The notes under the pieces: model-generated
What the model saw: only the letters and a program-made list of their open reading frames with translations
Databases searched by the model: none
Told to the model about the DNA's origin: nothing
Translations under genes and position numbers: made by a program
Assembly: GCF_011761185.1 (NCBI RefSeq)
Contig: NZ_JAAOYM010000001.1
Location: forward strand, 1,612,001 to 1,676,000
Length of the DNA stretch: 64,000 nt
Direction: 5' to 3'
Source: Saccharomonospora amisosensis
GTDB lineage: Bacteria; Actinomycetota; Actinomycetes; Mycobacteriales; Pseudonocardiaceae
Part shown: piece after piece, positions 27,790-35,480 of the stretch
How the letters are laid out: every line of letters starts with the position of its first letter
Numbering within the stretch: the stretch's first letter is position 1

Positions 27790-29670
27790 ATGCTCGAAGA
27801 GAAGGAAACCGCGCTCGCCACCACGGAGATCACGCAGATCACGGAGGGCGAGACGACGCGAGCCGACATCGTGCAGCGCACCTTCTTCGCCGGTCCCTCC
27901 GCCGAAACACCGGAGGACATGTACTGCTGTGTGGAGCGTGGGTCCGCCACCCGGGAACGGGACTTGCTCACGATCGCCGCCTACTCGGTGGTGTCGACCA
28001 ATACCTACTTCGGCCGCTTCGCGGCCAGCTACTGGCAGCGCTGGACCACGGTCAACGAGGTCGTGGTGACGGCGCTGGTGCAGGGCAGCGGCACCATCTC
28101 GATCTGCGCGGGGGACGCCGAGGGTGACACCCGCATCGTGTCCACGACGCGGGTCTGCTCCGCGACCTGGGAGCTGGTGCGGCTGCGTGCCGACGTCGAC
28201 AAGTTCCTCGACGGCGGAGCGTTGTGGCTGCGAGCGCAGACCAACGACGACCGGCTGGCGATCTCGCACGTTCGCTGGTCAACCCGCAGCGTGCCGTGCC
28301 GCGACCGGCGCAGCACGGTGGTGATCTGCACGCACAACCGAGCCGACTACTGCGTCGAGACACTGCGCGCGCTGTCCGCCGACGCGGAGACACTCGACCA
28401 CATCGACGCGGTCTACGTCGTCGACCAGGGCGACGACCCGGTGGAGGAGCACGCCCGGTTTCCCGTTGTGAGGGGCGAACTCGGCAGCAAACTGCGGTAC
28501 CTGCGGCAGGGCAACCTCGGCGGAGCGGGTGGGTTCACCAGGGGGATCTACGAGACCATCGCGGTCGAGCGGGCCCGTGAGACGCACCTGCTGTTCATGG
28601 ACGACGACATCCGGTTGGAGCCGGACACGCTGATCCGGGTCACCAAGTTCGCCAACCACACCGTCGAACCGATGATCGTCGGTGGGCAGATGTTGTGCGC
28701 CTTGCATCCCGATCAGCTGTACGCCGACGCCGAGGGAATCGAGCCGAAGTCCATCAGGGCCGGGGTACCGGCTACCGAGGAACTCGTGCGAGCGAGCATG
28801 ATCGGTAACAACCAGGACAGGTATGTCGACCCGACCTACAACGCGTGGTGGTGCTGCCTGGTGCCGCCCGAGGTCGTCGATTCCGTCGGGTTGCCGCTGC
28901 CGCTGTTCTTCCAGTGGGACGACGTCGAGTACGGTTTGCGTGCCCGTGCGGCAGGCCACCGCACTGTGACGCTTCCCGGCGCCGCCGTGTGGCACAGCGA
29001 TTTCCACTGGCGCGCATGGGACGACTGGAGTCGCTATTTCCATTTCCGCAACGGGCTGATCGTCACCTCGTTGCACACCGACTTCGACGTACCCGCCGTC
29101 ACCAGGTTCTTGTTCAAGGAACTGCTGCACTACCTGATCTCGATGCGCTACGGCCTGGCCGCCACGATGATCAAGGCGATCGAGGACTTCCTGCGGGGGC
29201 CGCAGGCGCTTTCCGACGGCGGGGTCGAGGTCGCCGCCGAGATCCGCAAGCTGCGTGCCGAGTATCCCGAGACGGTGAGCCACCCGATTCCGCAGACCTC
29301 CGGCCTGCCGTCGAGCACCATTCCGGTGATCAAGGCGGCCGGTACACCGTCGAAGCCCTACGCGGTGGCTGCCAAGCGGTTGGCGGGTCAACTGGCGAAC
29401 CGGCCCAAGGCCGCCGGGTTCGTCTCCGCGGAGGACGGCAAGTGGTGGCACGTATCGCTGTTGCGCACCGCGATCGTCACCGACCCCTCGCAGGAGGGCG
29501 TGCGGGTGTACCGGCTGGACCGAGAGCTGATGCTGCGGCTGGCACGGCGGGGCATGCGCGTGTTGTGGCGGTTTCGCACCCAAGCCAGGCGGGCGCAGCG
29601 GCAGTACCGCATCGCCGCGGCCGACCTCTCCAGCTTCCAGACCTGGAGGCGGCTCTTCAAAGCCCGTTGA
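27790..29670 (+). CDS. glfT2: Galactofuranosyltransferase GlfT2
   Basis: GlfT2 polymerises the galactan of arabinogalactan from UDP-galactofuranose on the cytoplasmic face. The 626-residue product has an N-terminal beta-barrel, a GT-A core and a helical C-terminus. Key residues correspond to the M. tuberculosis enzyme: the metal-binding triad Asp271-Asp273 in FMDDDIRLEP, the WDD catalytic motif at 376-378 and His402 in WHSDFHW. ATG 27790 has GGGGA about 10 bases upstream. The gene pairs head-to-head with an arabinosyltransferase gene, and a methyltransferase gene follows. Confidence 0.94.
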   Translation: MLEEKETALATTEITQITEGETTRADIVQRTFFAGPSAETPEDMYCCVERGSATRERDLLTIAAYSVVSTNTYFGRFAASYWQRWTTVNEVVVTALVQGSGTISICAGDAEGDTRIVSTTRVCSATWELVRLRADVDKFLDGGALWLRAQTNDDRLAISHVRWSTRSVPCRDRRSTVVICTHNRADYCVETLRALSADAETLDHIDAVYVVDQGDDPVEEHARFPVVRGELGSKLRYLRQGNLGGAGGFTRGIYETIAVERARETHLLFMDDDIRLEPDTLIRVTKFANHTVEPMIVGGQMLCALHPDQLYADAEGIEPKSIRAGVPATEELVRASMIGNNQDRYVDPTYNAWWCCLVPPEVVDSVGLPLPLFFQWDDVEYGLRARAAGHRTVTLPGAAVWHSDFHWRAWDDWSRYFHFRNGLIVTSLHTDFDVPAVTRFLFKELLHYLISMRYGLAATMIKAIEDFLRGPQALSDGGVEVAAEIRKLRAEYPETVSHPIPQTSGLPSSTIPVIKAAGTPSKPYAVAAKRLAGQLANRPKAAGFVSAEDGKWWHVSLLRTAIVTDPSQEGVRVYRLDRELMLRLARRGMRVLWRFRTQARRAQRQYRIAAADLSSFQTWRRLFKAR

Positions 29671-29718
29671 CACCCGACCTCACCCGTTCGTCCCCATCAG
29701 GTGAAACAAGGAGCGATC

Positions 29719-30513
29719 GTGCTCGAACAGATCCGGCACTCTCTACGCGGGAAACTGGTCCGCGTCGTCGAGGACGCATTCGGACCACGGTACGAGGCCT
29801 CGCTGAACCACGCGGTGGACCGCGTCGTTTCCGCGATACAGGAGGCCGAGCACCGCTCGCGCCGTGACCTGGAGGTTGCCGCCGACAGCGAAGCCGTGGC
29901 CAGCAGCGCAAGATTCGCCCTGGAACAGATGCCGACCGCCCCGGTGTTCCACCATCCACAAGCGACGCTGGAACACGCGCTGGAACTCGCACCGACCTCG
30001 GGGATGGCACTCGAGTTCGGCGTCCACACCGGACATACGCTCGAGGTCATCAGCAAGGCGAGGGAGGGACAGCTCGTTTTCGGGTTCGACTCCTTCCGCG
30101 GGCTGCCACAGGACTGGCGGACGCACTTTCCCGCTGGCACCTTTCACCTGGACTCGATCCCGGACGTGCCGGGTGCCCGGCTGGTCGCGGGCTGGTTCGA
30201 GGAGACGCTGCCGGAGTTTCTCGCGCAGCATGACGAGCCGGTGGACTTCGTGCATGTCGACAGCGACCTGTACTCGTCGGCGCGCACGGTGCTCGAACAC
30301 GTCGGGCCCCGGCTGTACCCGGGTAGCGTGCTGGTTTTCGACGAGTACTTCAACTACCCGGGCTGGCAGCGCCACGAGCACAAGGCGTGGCTGGAGTTCG
30401 TCGCGGCCTCCGGCGTTGGGTTCCGTTACGAGGCCTACACGGCGAACAACGAACAGGTCGTGGTCAGCATCACCGACGTGCCGGGTCAGAAGCCGGACGG
30501 GTCCAGCGCGTAG
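29719..30513 (+). CDS. TylF/MycF-like class I SAM-dependent methyltransferase
   Basis: The product is 264 residues. The SAM-binding motif is LEFGVHTGHTLEVIS and the metal/active-site aspartates lie in VHVDSDLYSS and FDEYFNYPGW, as in macrocin O-methyltransferase (TylF) and its relatives. GTG 29719 is chosen for AAGGAG at 29708-29713; the in-frame GTG at 29701 has no ribosome-binding site. It follows glfT2 by 48 bases on the same strand, so it may methylate a wall sugar or lipid. The substrate is not shown by the sequence. Its 3' end overlaps the convergent gene by 28 bases. Confidence 0.82.
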   Translation: MLEQIRHSLRGKLVRVVEDAFGPRYEASLNHAVDRVVSAIQEAEHRSRRDLEVAADSEAVASSARFALEQMPTAPVFHHPQATLEHALELAPTSGMALEFGVHTGHTLEVISKAREGQLVFGFDSFRGLPQDWRTHFPAGTFHLDSIPDVPGARLVAGWFEETLPEFLAQHDEPVDFVHVDSDLYSSARTVLEHVGPRLYPGSVLVFDEYFNYPGWQRHEHKAWLEFVAASGVGFRYEAYTANNEQVVVSITDVPGQKPDGSSA

Positions 30514-31670
30514 ACATAGCGGGTACCGGGGTACTCGGTGAGGCTCCACAGTTGTCCTCGGGGCCCTCGGTAGGACAGGTCCTCGGGCCCGGCTGGCTGC
30601 GCACCAAAGTATTCGACCGGGCCTTCGTTCCCGGTGAACGTGTACAACGAGCCGCGGCTGCTCGAACCCGCGCTCGCCGACACGAAGAACTCGTCATCGA
30701 TCGCGGTCGCGCCCTGCATGCTCTTGATGTCGACCCGGTAGGCCTCGGTGCCGTGCGTGTAGCCGTCCGGCGATTCCTTGAACTTGCGGTCGGTGTAGTC
30801 GATGGGAAAGCGGACGACCCGGGTAGCGGTGCCGTCGGCGTCGTACTCGCAGACTATGACGCTGTCCGGGGCGCTGGTGCGGTCAAGCGAGGCCGCCGAG
30901 AACCGTAGCCGCGACGCGCCACCCTCTGTGGAGGCGGTGAATCGCTGTGCCTGCGGCAACACGTAGCGGTAGTTGAACGCGTGGTACGTGCCGTCGGCCT
31001 GCCTGCCGACCTTGCTCTTGTCGCCCGTCGAGACCCGCCAGATGTGCCGGAGGTCGAAAGCGCGGAACCCGCCCCAGGTGTCGGCCACGTACAGGTAGTG
31101 GCCGTAGCCGAAGATCCCGCCCGCGTGCACGGTGACCGGGCGGAAGTCCGGGCGTCCAGCGGAGTCGGTGTGCGGCTGGACCAGCAGGACGTGCCGGTAC
31201 CTGGGTGCCGCCGGGTTCTCGTAGTCCACGAAGGACATCCGAACACCCTTGTTGGTGCCGGTCCCGTTGTAGTACCAGCTGACGAACAGCGCGGTACGGC
31301 CTTCGTAGGTGCCGCTGCCGTATGCGTCGGCGGTGGAACTGATGCCCTGCGGGTACCAGTCCTTCGTGGTGTTGTCTCCCACTTCCCAGCAGAAGGCCGC
31401 CACCTGGTGGTCCGCTGCCGGGTCGCAGCCGCTCGTGGTGGCAGAACGGTTGGCGCTGTCGAGCACGGCGGGCACCGACGCGGCAGGCAATACCCCGTCC
31501 AGCGCCGAGATCACCGGATTGTACGGCCCTTCCTCCAGCCGGAAGTCGCTCGCCGTGATCACCGTCGGGTCGGCCCGCGCGGTGGATGCCACGAGCGCGG
31601 TTCCCGCGACGGTGGTGGACGCGATCAGTGCGAGCGCGAGCAGGGCGAGCCGGAGTCCTCGGCTTGGCAT
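30486..31670 (-). CDS. Secreted protein of unknown function
   Basis: The product is 394 residues with a clear Sec signal peptide (about 1-33, cleavage near TARA-DP). The mature protein has repeated aromatic and glycine-rich strands (VADTWGGFRAFDLRHIW, YEGRTALFVSWYYNG) that suggest a beta-propeller-like exported domain. Two or more cysteines (SGCDPAAD, AFCWEV, VCEYD) could form disulfides. I do not recognise the family. It converges on the methyltransferase gene with a 28-base overlap and lies beside cell-wall genes, which is only weak evidence for a wall role. Confidence 0.75.
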   Translation of the reverse strand: MPSRGLRLALLALALIASTTVAGTALVASTARADPTVITASDFRLEEGPYNPVISALDGVLPAASVPAVLDSANRSATTSGCDPAADHQVAAFCWEVGDNTTKDWYPQGISSTADAYGSGTYEGRTALFVSWYYNGTGTNKGVRMSFVDYENPAAPRYRHVLLVQPHTDSAGRPDFRPVTVHAGGIFGYGHYLYVADTWGGFRAFDLRHIWRVSTGDKSKVGRQADGTYHAFNYRYVLPQAQRFTASTEGGASRLRFSAASLDRTSAPDSVIVCEYDADGTATRVVRFPIDYTDRKFKESPDGYTHGTEAYRVDIKSMQGATAIDDEFFVSASAGSSSRGSLYTFTGNEGPVEYFGAQPAGPEDLSYRGPRGQLWSLTEYPGTRYVYALDPSGF

Positions 31671-31740
31671 GCGTCCACGTTAGGATGCGGAGATGTCAGA
31701 AACAATCGACCGTTGAGCGTATCTGGTCGGCAATTGACGA

Positions 31741-32847
31741 TCAAGTCAGCAGTGAGCCCAGTTCGCGCAGGTGGGCGGTGGCGCCGCCGAGCAGGAACTC
31801 GTTGCGCTTCGCGGCCACGAAGTAGCGGTGCACCGAATGGTCGACGTCGATACCGACTCCGCCGTGGACGTGCACCGCGGTGTGAGCGACACGGTGGCCC
31901 GCCTCCGCCGCCCAGTACTTGGCCGTGGCGACCTCCTGCTTGGCCGTGACAGTCTCCGCTGCGTTCCCGGTTTCCGTGCCCGGTGCGCTTTCGGACAGTC
32001 GCCATGCCGCCTGCCACAGCGTGAGCCGTACCGCCTCGAGGTCGATGTGCGCGTCAGCCAGCCGGTGCCGCACGGCCTGGAACGAGCCGATCGGCTTGCC
32101 GAACTGGACTCGCTCGCCCGCGTAGGCGGCGGTGAACTCCAGCGCACGCTCCAGTACGCCCAACTGCAGCGCGCACACGCCGATGGTGCCACGCAGCCGG
32201 AGCCGTTCCGCCGCTCGAGCGTCGAGCACCGCGCTCACCGGAGTGTGGTTCGCCTCGACCAGTGCGGCGTCGGCATGGTCCACCAGCCGCTGCGGCGAAA
32301 CCGTCAGGCCGTCCGCGCCGGTCTCGACGAGCGCGACCAGATCACCGTCGCCGCAGCTGGCCTGGACGAGCAGCCCGTCGGCGAAGGCGGCGTAGGGCAC
32401 CGCGGTTTGTGCTCCGGACAGCCGCCAGGTCGTCCCGTCGCGTTGCGCTGTGAAGCCCGTGGGCGACCCGGCGTCGGGCAGCGCGACGGCGAGCACCCGC
32501 TCGCCTCGCAGCACCGGCACCAGCCACCGCTCCAGCACCTCGCCCTGGCCGAACTCGGCGAGAGCGGAGGCCGCCATGGTGATGGTCGGCAGATAGGGGA
32601 CGGGCGCGACCGCCCTGCCCAGTTCGATGAGGACGGAGCACTGTTCTAGTAGGCCGAAACCGCCGCCGCCGACCGAGGAAGGCAGCGCGGCGTCGAGGAT
32701 TCCCGCCCTGGCCAGCTTCGTCCACAGTTCGGCGTCGAAACCGCCTTCGCCGTGCGGTCCGAGCGATTCGGGGGTGACGCTGTCGGTGACGATGCGCCGG
32801 GTGAGGCCCGCGAGATCGCGCTGTGCCTCGGTGAGGGAGAAGTCCAT
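31741..32847 (-). CDS. Acyl-CoA dehydrogenase, probable partner subunit of a steroid-type heterotetramer (FadE27/ChsE5-like)
   Basis: The product is 368 residues with the acyl-CoA dehydrogenase fold (N-terminal helices, central beta domain, C-terminal helices with GERVQFGKPIGSFQAV). The usual C-terminal or helix-G catalytic glutamate is not apparent: the helix-G stretch reads GTIGVCALQLGVLERALEF. This matches the non-catalytic subunit of alpha2-beta2 enzymes that oxidise sterol side chains. The partner gene lies 38 bases upstream on the same strand. The pair, with the divergent ferredoxin and SDR, mirrors M. tuberculosis Rv3505-Rv3504-Rv3503c-Rv3502c. Confidence 0.82.
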   Translation of the reverse strand: MDFSLTEAQRDLAGLTRRIVTDSVTPESLGPHGEGGFDAELWTKLARAGILDAALPSSVGGGGFGLLEQCSVLIELGRAVAPVPYLPTITMAASALAEFGQGEVLERWLVPVLRGERVLAVALPDAGSPTGFTAQRDGTTWRLSGAQTAVPYAAFADGLLVQASCGDGDLVALVETGADGLTVSPQRLVDHADAALVEANHTPVSAVLDARAAERLRLRGTIGVCALQLGVLERALEFTAAYAGERVQFGKPIGSFQAVRHRLADAHIDLEAVRLTLWQAAWRLSESAPGTETGNAAETVTAKQEVATAKYWAAEAGHRVAHTAVHVHGGVGIDVDHSVHRYFVAAKRNEFLLGGATAHLRELGSLLT

Positions 32848-32885
32848 TGCGAACCCCTTGCCGGTGGTTGTGACGAGTGGGCTGG

Positions 32886-34067
32886 TCAGCGGCTGACGGG
32901 CAGGCCGAGGCTGGTCGCGGCGACGATGTCGCGCTGCACCTCGTTGGTGCCGCCGCCGAAGGTCAGGATGAGCGCGGAACGGTGGGCACGTTCGATCCGG
33001 CCGCGCAGTACCGCGCCCGGCGAGCCCTCACGCACCACGGCGGCGGCGCCGAGTACCTCCATGAGCAGCCGGTAGGCCTCCGTGGCCAGTTCGGTACCGA
33101 ACACCTTGGTGCCGGAGGCGTCGCCGGGGGACAGCTCGCTCTCCTCGGCGGCCCACGCGATCTTGAGGTTGCGCAGCTTCAGGTACTCCGCGTGCGCGTG
33201 CACCCTCGCCAGGTGGATGCGCACCCACTCGGCGTCCAGTACCCGGCTGCCGTCGGGCTGCTCGGTCTCGCGTGCCCAGTCGGCGACCTCACGCAGGGCG
33301 GCGCGCAGCGGCGCGGCCGACGTGAGCGCCACCCGCTCGTGGTTGAGCTGGTTGGTGATCAGCGGCCAGCCCGCGTTCTCCTCCGCGATCCGCGCGGAAA
33401 CCGGTATCCGCACGTCGGAGTAGTAGGTCGCGCTGGTGCCTGGGCCTGCGACGGTGTTCACCTTCGTCCAGGAGAAGCCCTCCGCGGTCGTGGGGACCAC
33501 GAGGATGCTCAGTCCGTTGTGCCTGGGGGCGTCCGGGTCGGTGCGCGCGGCCAGCCACACGTAGTCGGCGTACTCGATCAGGCTGGTCCACATCTTCTGC
33601 CCGTTGATGACGTAGGAGTCACCGTCGCGCGCCGCGCGGGTACGCAGTGACGCGAGGTCGGTACCGGCTTCCGGCTCGGAGTAGCCGATCGAGAAGTGCA
33701 ATTCCCCGGCTGCGATCCTGGGCAGGTAGAACGCCTTCTGTGCTTCGGTGCCGAACCGCATGATCGTGGGACCGATGGTGTTGATCGTCAGGAACGGCAC
33801 GGGTACCCCGGCGACGGCGGCCTCGTCGGTGAACACGAGCTGGTCCAGCATCGAGCGGTCCTGCCCGCCGTACTCCTTCGGCCAGCCGAGCGCCAGCCAA
33901 CCCGCCCGGCCGAGCTCGCGCACGATCTCCTTGTACGCCGTGCCGTCGCCGTACTCGCCGCCCGGTCCCGCAAGCGCTTCCCTGCGGGTTTCGGTCATCA
34001 GCTCGGCGAAGTACTCGCGTAGCTCCTCCCGGAGCCGCCGTTGTCCCGGTGCGTCACTGATCCGCAT
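32886..34067 (-). CDS. Acyl-CoA dehydrogenase, probable catalytic subunit (FadE26/ChsE4-like)
   Basis: The product is 393 residues. The flavin-binding stretches SIGYSEPEAGTDLASL and QKMWTSL and the C-terminal FGGGTNEVQRD are standard for the family. A glutamate at residue 244 (NHERVALTS) sits at the helix-G position used as catalytic base by isovaleryl-CoA-type enzymes and by ChsE4. It precedes the partner subunit gene by 38 bases, so the two should be co-transcribed. A perfect-arm KstR-type operator lies 66 bases upstream of the start, indicating cholesterol/steroid control. The expected reaction is alpha,beta-dehydrogenation of a steroid side-chain acyl-CoA. Confidence 0.87.
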   Translation of the reverse strand: MRISDAPGQRRLREELREYFAELMTETRREALAGPGGEYGDGTAYKEIVRELGRAGWLALGWPKEYGGQDRSMLDQLVFTDEAAVAGVPVPFLTINTIGPTIMRFGTEAQKAFYLPRIAAGELHFSIGYSEPEAGTDLASLRTRAARDGDSYVINGQKMWTSLIEYADYVWLAARTDPDAPRHNGLSILVVPTTAEGFSWTKVNTVAGPGTSATYYSDVRIPVSARIAEENAGWPLITNQLNHERVALTSAAPLRAALREVADWARETEQPDGSRVLDAEWVRIHLARVHAHAEYLKLRNLKIAWAAEESELSPGDASGTKVFGTELATEAYRLLMEVLGAAAVVREGSPGAVLRGRIERAHRSALILTFGGGTNEVQRDIVAATSLGLPVSR

Positions 34068-34132
34068 CTGACCCTCCCGCTCGCGCGTTGGACGTGGTGC
34101 CGGGCTTGCCGCCGGGTGCCGCCGCGATAGTG

Positions 34133-34146
34133 TAGAACAAGTTCTA
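34133..34146. promoter_or_regulatory. KstR operator between the acyl-CoA dehydrogenase and ferredoxin genes
   Basis: TAGAACAAGTTCTA fits the KstR consensus TNNAACNNGTTNNA with perfect arms (TAGAAC / GTTCTA). It lies in the divergent region, 18 bases upstream of the ferredoxin ATG. KstR is the TetR-family repressor of cholesterol catabolism in actinobacteria and is released by 3-oxo-cholestenoyl-CoA. Confidence 0.85.
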
Positions 34147-34164
34147 TTTCATGAGGAGGCCGAT

Positions 34165-34356
34165 ATGCGGATCGAGGTCAACAGGGACCTGTGTGAGGCC
34201 AATGAGGTGTGCGTCGGCATCGCCCCCGCCGTCTTCGAGCTCGATGACGACGAGGAGCTGCGAATCATCCAGCCGGACGTGCCCGCGGCGGAGGTTGAAA
34301 GCGTGTCGAGGGCGGTGGCTTCGTGCCCGAAGAACGCCCTCGTCGTCCGTGACTGA
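34165..34356 (+). CDS. Small ferredoxin, probably [3Fe-4S] (FdxD-like)
   Basis: The product is 63 residues and has three cluster cysteines: Cys10 and Cys16 in CEANEVC and Cys54 in SCPKNA. The fourth position of a [4Fe-4S] motif is Asn13, which points to a [3Fe-4S] or a non-Cys-ligated cluster, as in P450-associated ferredoxins. GAGGAGG (34153-34159) lies 5 bases before ATG 34165. Its place between the acyl-CoA dehydrogenases and an SDR matches fdxD (Rv3503c) of the KstR regulon. Its redox partner is probably a steroid-acting P450 or dehydrogenase encoded elsewhere. Confidence 0.9.
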   Translation: MRIEVNRDLCEANEVCVGIAPAVFELDDDEELRIIQPDVPAAEVESVSRAVASCPKNALVVRD

Positions 34357-34385
34357 TCTCGCTTCGGAGAGTATTGCTCGGCGGC

Positions 34386-34399
34386 GATAACGAGTTCTA
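34386..34399. promoter_or_regulatory. KstR-like operator upstream of the SDR gene
   Basis: GATAACGAGTTCTA matches TNNAACNNGTTNNA except at the first base. It lies 30 bases after the ferredoxin stop and 131 bases before the SDR start. Two other dyads follow closely: a perfect GCACCATGGTGC palindrome (34407-34418) and a hairpin GCGGGCC / GGCCCGC (34417-34438). Confidence 0.6.
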
Positions 34400-34530
34400 T
34401 CGTCCGGCACCATGGTGCGGGCCAGCGAGGTGGCCCGCCACGAATCTCGGACGGCGGTCGCGGTGGCCCGGCGGCATTCGGCGTGCCCGGTGACCGCGAC
34501 CCCGCGTGTGGAAGGCGGTTGAGGCGGCGC

Positions 34531-35421
34531 ATGAGCACCAGTCTTGAAGGAACCTGCGCGATCGTGACCGGAGCGGGCGCGGGCCTCGGTCGCGCGGAGG
34601 CACTGGCACTGGCCGCGAAGGGAGCGTCGGTGGTGGTCAACGACGTCTCCGCCGACGCGGGCGGCGTCGTCGACGAGATCGAGGCCGCCGGCGGCAAGGC
34701 CGTGCTGGTCACCGGGGACGTGTCGGAGCGTGCCACCGCTGATGCGCTGCTGAGCTCGGCCGTCGAACACTTCGGCGGCCCGCAGATCCTGGTCAACAAC
34801 GCGGGCATCGTTCGCGACCGCATGCTGTTCTCGATGTCCGACGAGGAGTGGGACAACGTCGTACGGGTGCACCTGCGCGGGCACTTCCTGCTGTGCCGTG
34901 GCGTGGCGGCGTACTGGAGGCAACAGTCGAAGGCCGAGGGCGCGCAGGTGTACGGCCGCATCATCAACACCGCCTCGGAGGCCTTCCTCGTCGGACCGCC
35001 CGGCCAGCCCAATTACGCGGCGGCCAAGGCGGGCATCGCCGCGCTGACCGTCTCGGCGGCGCGCGGACTGGCGCGCTACGGGGTGCGGGCGAACGCCATC
35101 TGTCCCCGCGCGCGCACGGCGATGACCGAATCGGTGTTCGGTGCCGCACCCACCGAGGGCGTGGACCCGCTGTCGGTGGACCACGTCGCTCCGCTCGTGG
35201 CGTTCCTCGCCTCCCCCTCTGCCGCCGAGGTCAACGGCCAGGTGTTCGTGGTGCACGGTGGCATGGTCGCGTTGCTGAAACCGCCGGAGGTGGAGCGCCG
35301 GTTCGACACCGAGAACGCCACCTTCACCCCCGAGGAACTGGCGCGCACCGTGGGCGCCTACTTCACCGACCGCGACCCCGAGCGCATGTTCGCGGCGAAC
35401 GAGATCCTGTCGCTGCCGTGA
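34531..35421 (+). CDS. Short-chain dehydrogenase/reductase, probable steroid-pathway hydroxyacyl-CoA dehydrogenase (Rv3502c-like)
   Basis: The product is 296 residues with the classical SDR fold. It has the cofactor motif TGAGAGLG (13-20), NNAG (LVNNAGIV), and the active-site Tyr162 and Lys166 in NYAAAK, with an upstream serine in NTASEA. An Asp after the second beta-strand (VNDVSAD) favours NAD+. ATG 34531 begins the conserved sequence; a longer in-frame start is Arg-rich and lacks support. The C-terminal extension (about 245-296) is typical of multifunctional-protein-2-like dehydrogenases in side-chain beta-oxidation. A strong terminator follows. Confidence 0.86.
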   Translation: MSTSLEGTCAIVTGAGAGLGRAEALALAAKGASVVVNDVSADAGGVVDEIEAAGGKAVLVTGDVSERATADALLSSAVEHFGGPQILVNNAGIVRDRMLFSMSDEEWDNVVRVHLRGHFLLCRGVAAYWRQQSKAEGAQVYGRIINTASEAFLVGPPGQPNYAAAKAGIAALTVSAARGLARYGVRANAICPRARTAMTESVFGAAPTEGVDPLSVDHVAPLVAFLASPSAAEVNGQVFVVHGGMVALLKPPEVERRFDTENATFTPEELARTVGAYFTDRDPERMFAANEILSLP

Positions 35422-35426
35422 CGCGC

Positions 35427-35464
35427 CGAGGTTCCCGCACCGCCTCAGGTGGGCGGGAACCTCG
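35427..35464. terminator. Hairpin terminator between the SDR gene and murE
   Basis: A perfect 12-bp stem (CGAGGTTCCCGC at 35427-35438 with GCGGGAACCTCG at 35453-35464) closes a 14-base loop, starting 6 bases after the SDR stop. It separates the steroid genes from the dcw run. Confidence 0.8.
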
Positions 35465-35468
35465 CCGG

Positions 35469-35474
35469 TAACCT
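35469..35474 (+). promoter_or_regulatory. -10 element of a leaderless murE promoter
   Basis: TAACCT sits 6 bases before GTG 35481, directly after the terminator and with no ribosome-binding site. This spacing puts transcription start at or near the start codon. Confidence 0.5.
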
Positions 35475-35480
35475 TCCCGC

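Noticed and set aside
34412-34522. 36-codon ORF between the ferredoxin and SDR genes
   Set aside because: There is no ribosome-binding site and the ATG is the centre of a palindrome. It was noted only as part of the structured leader.
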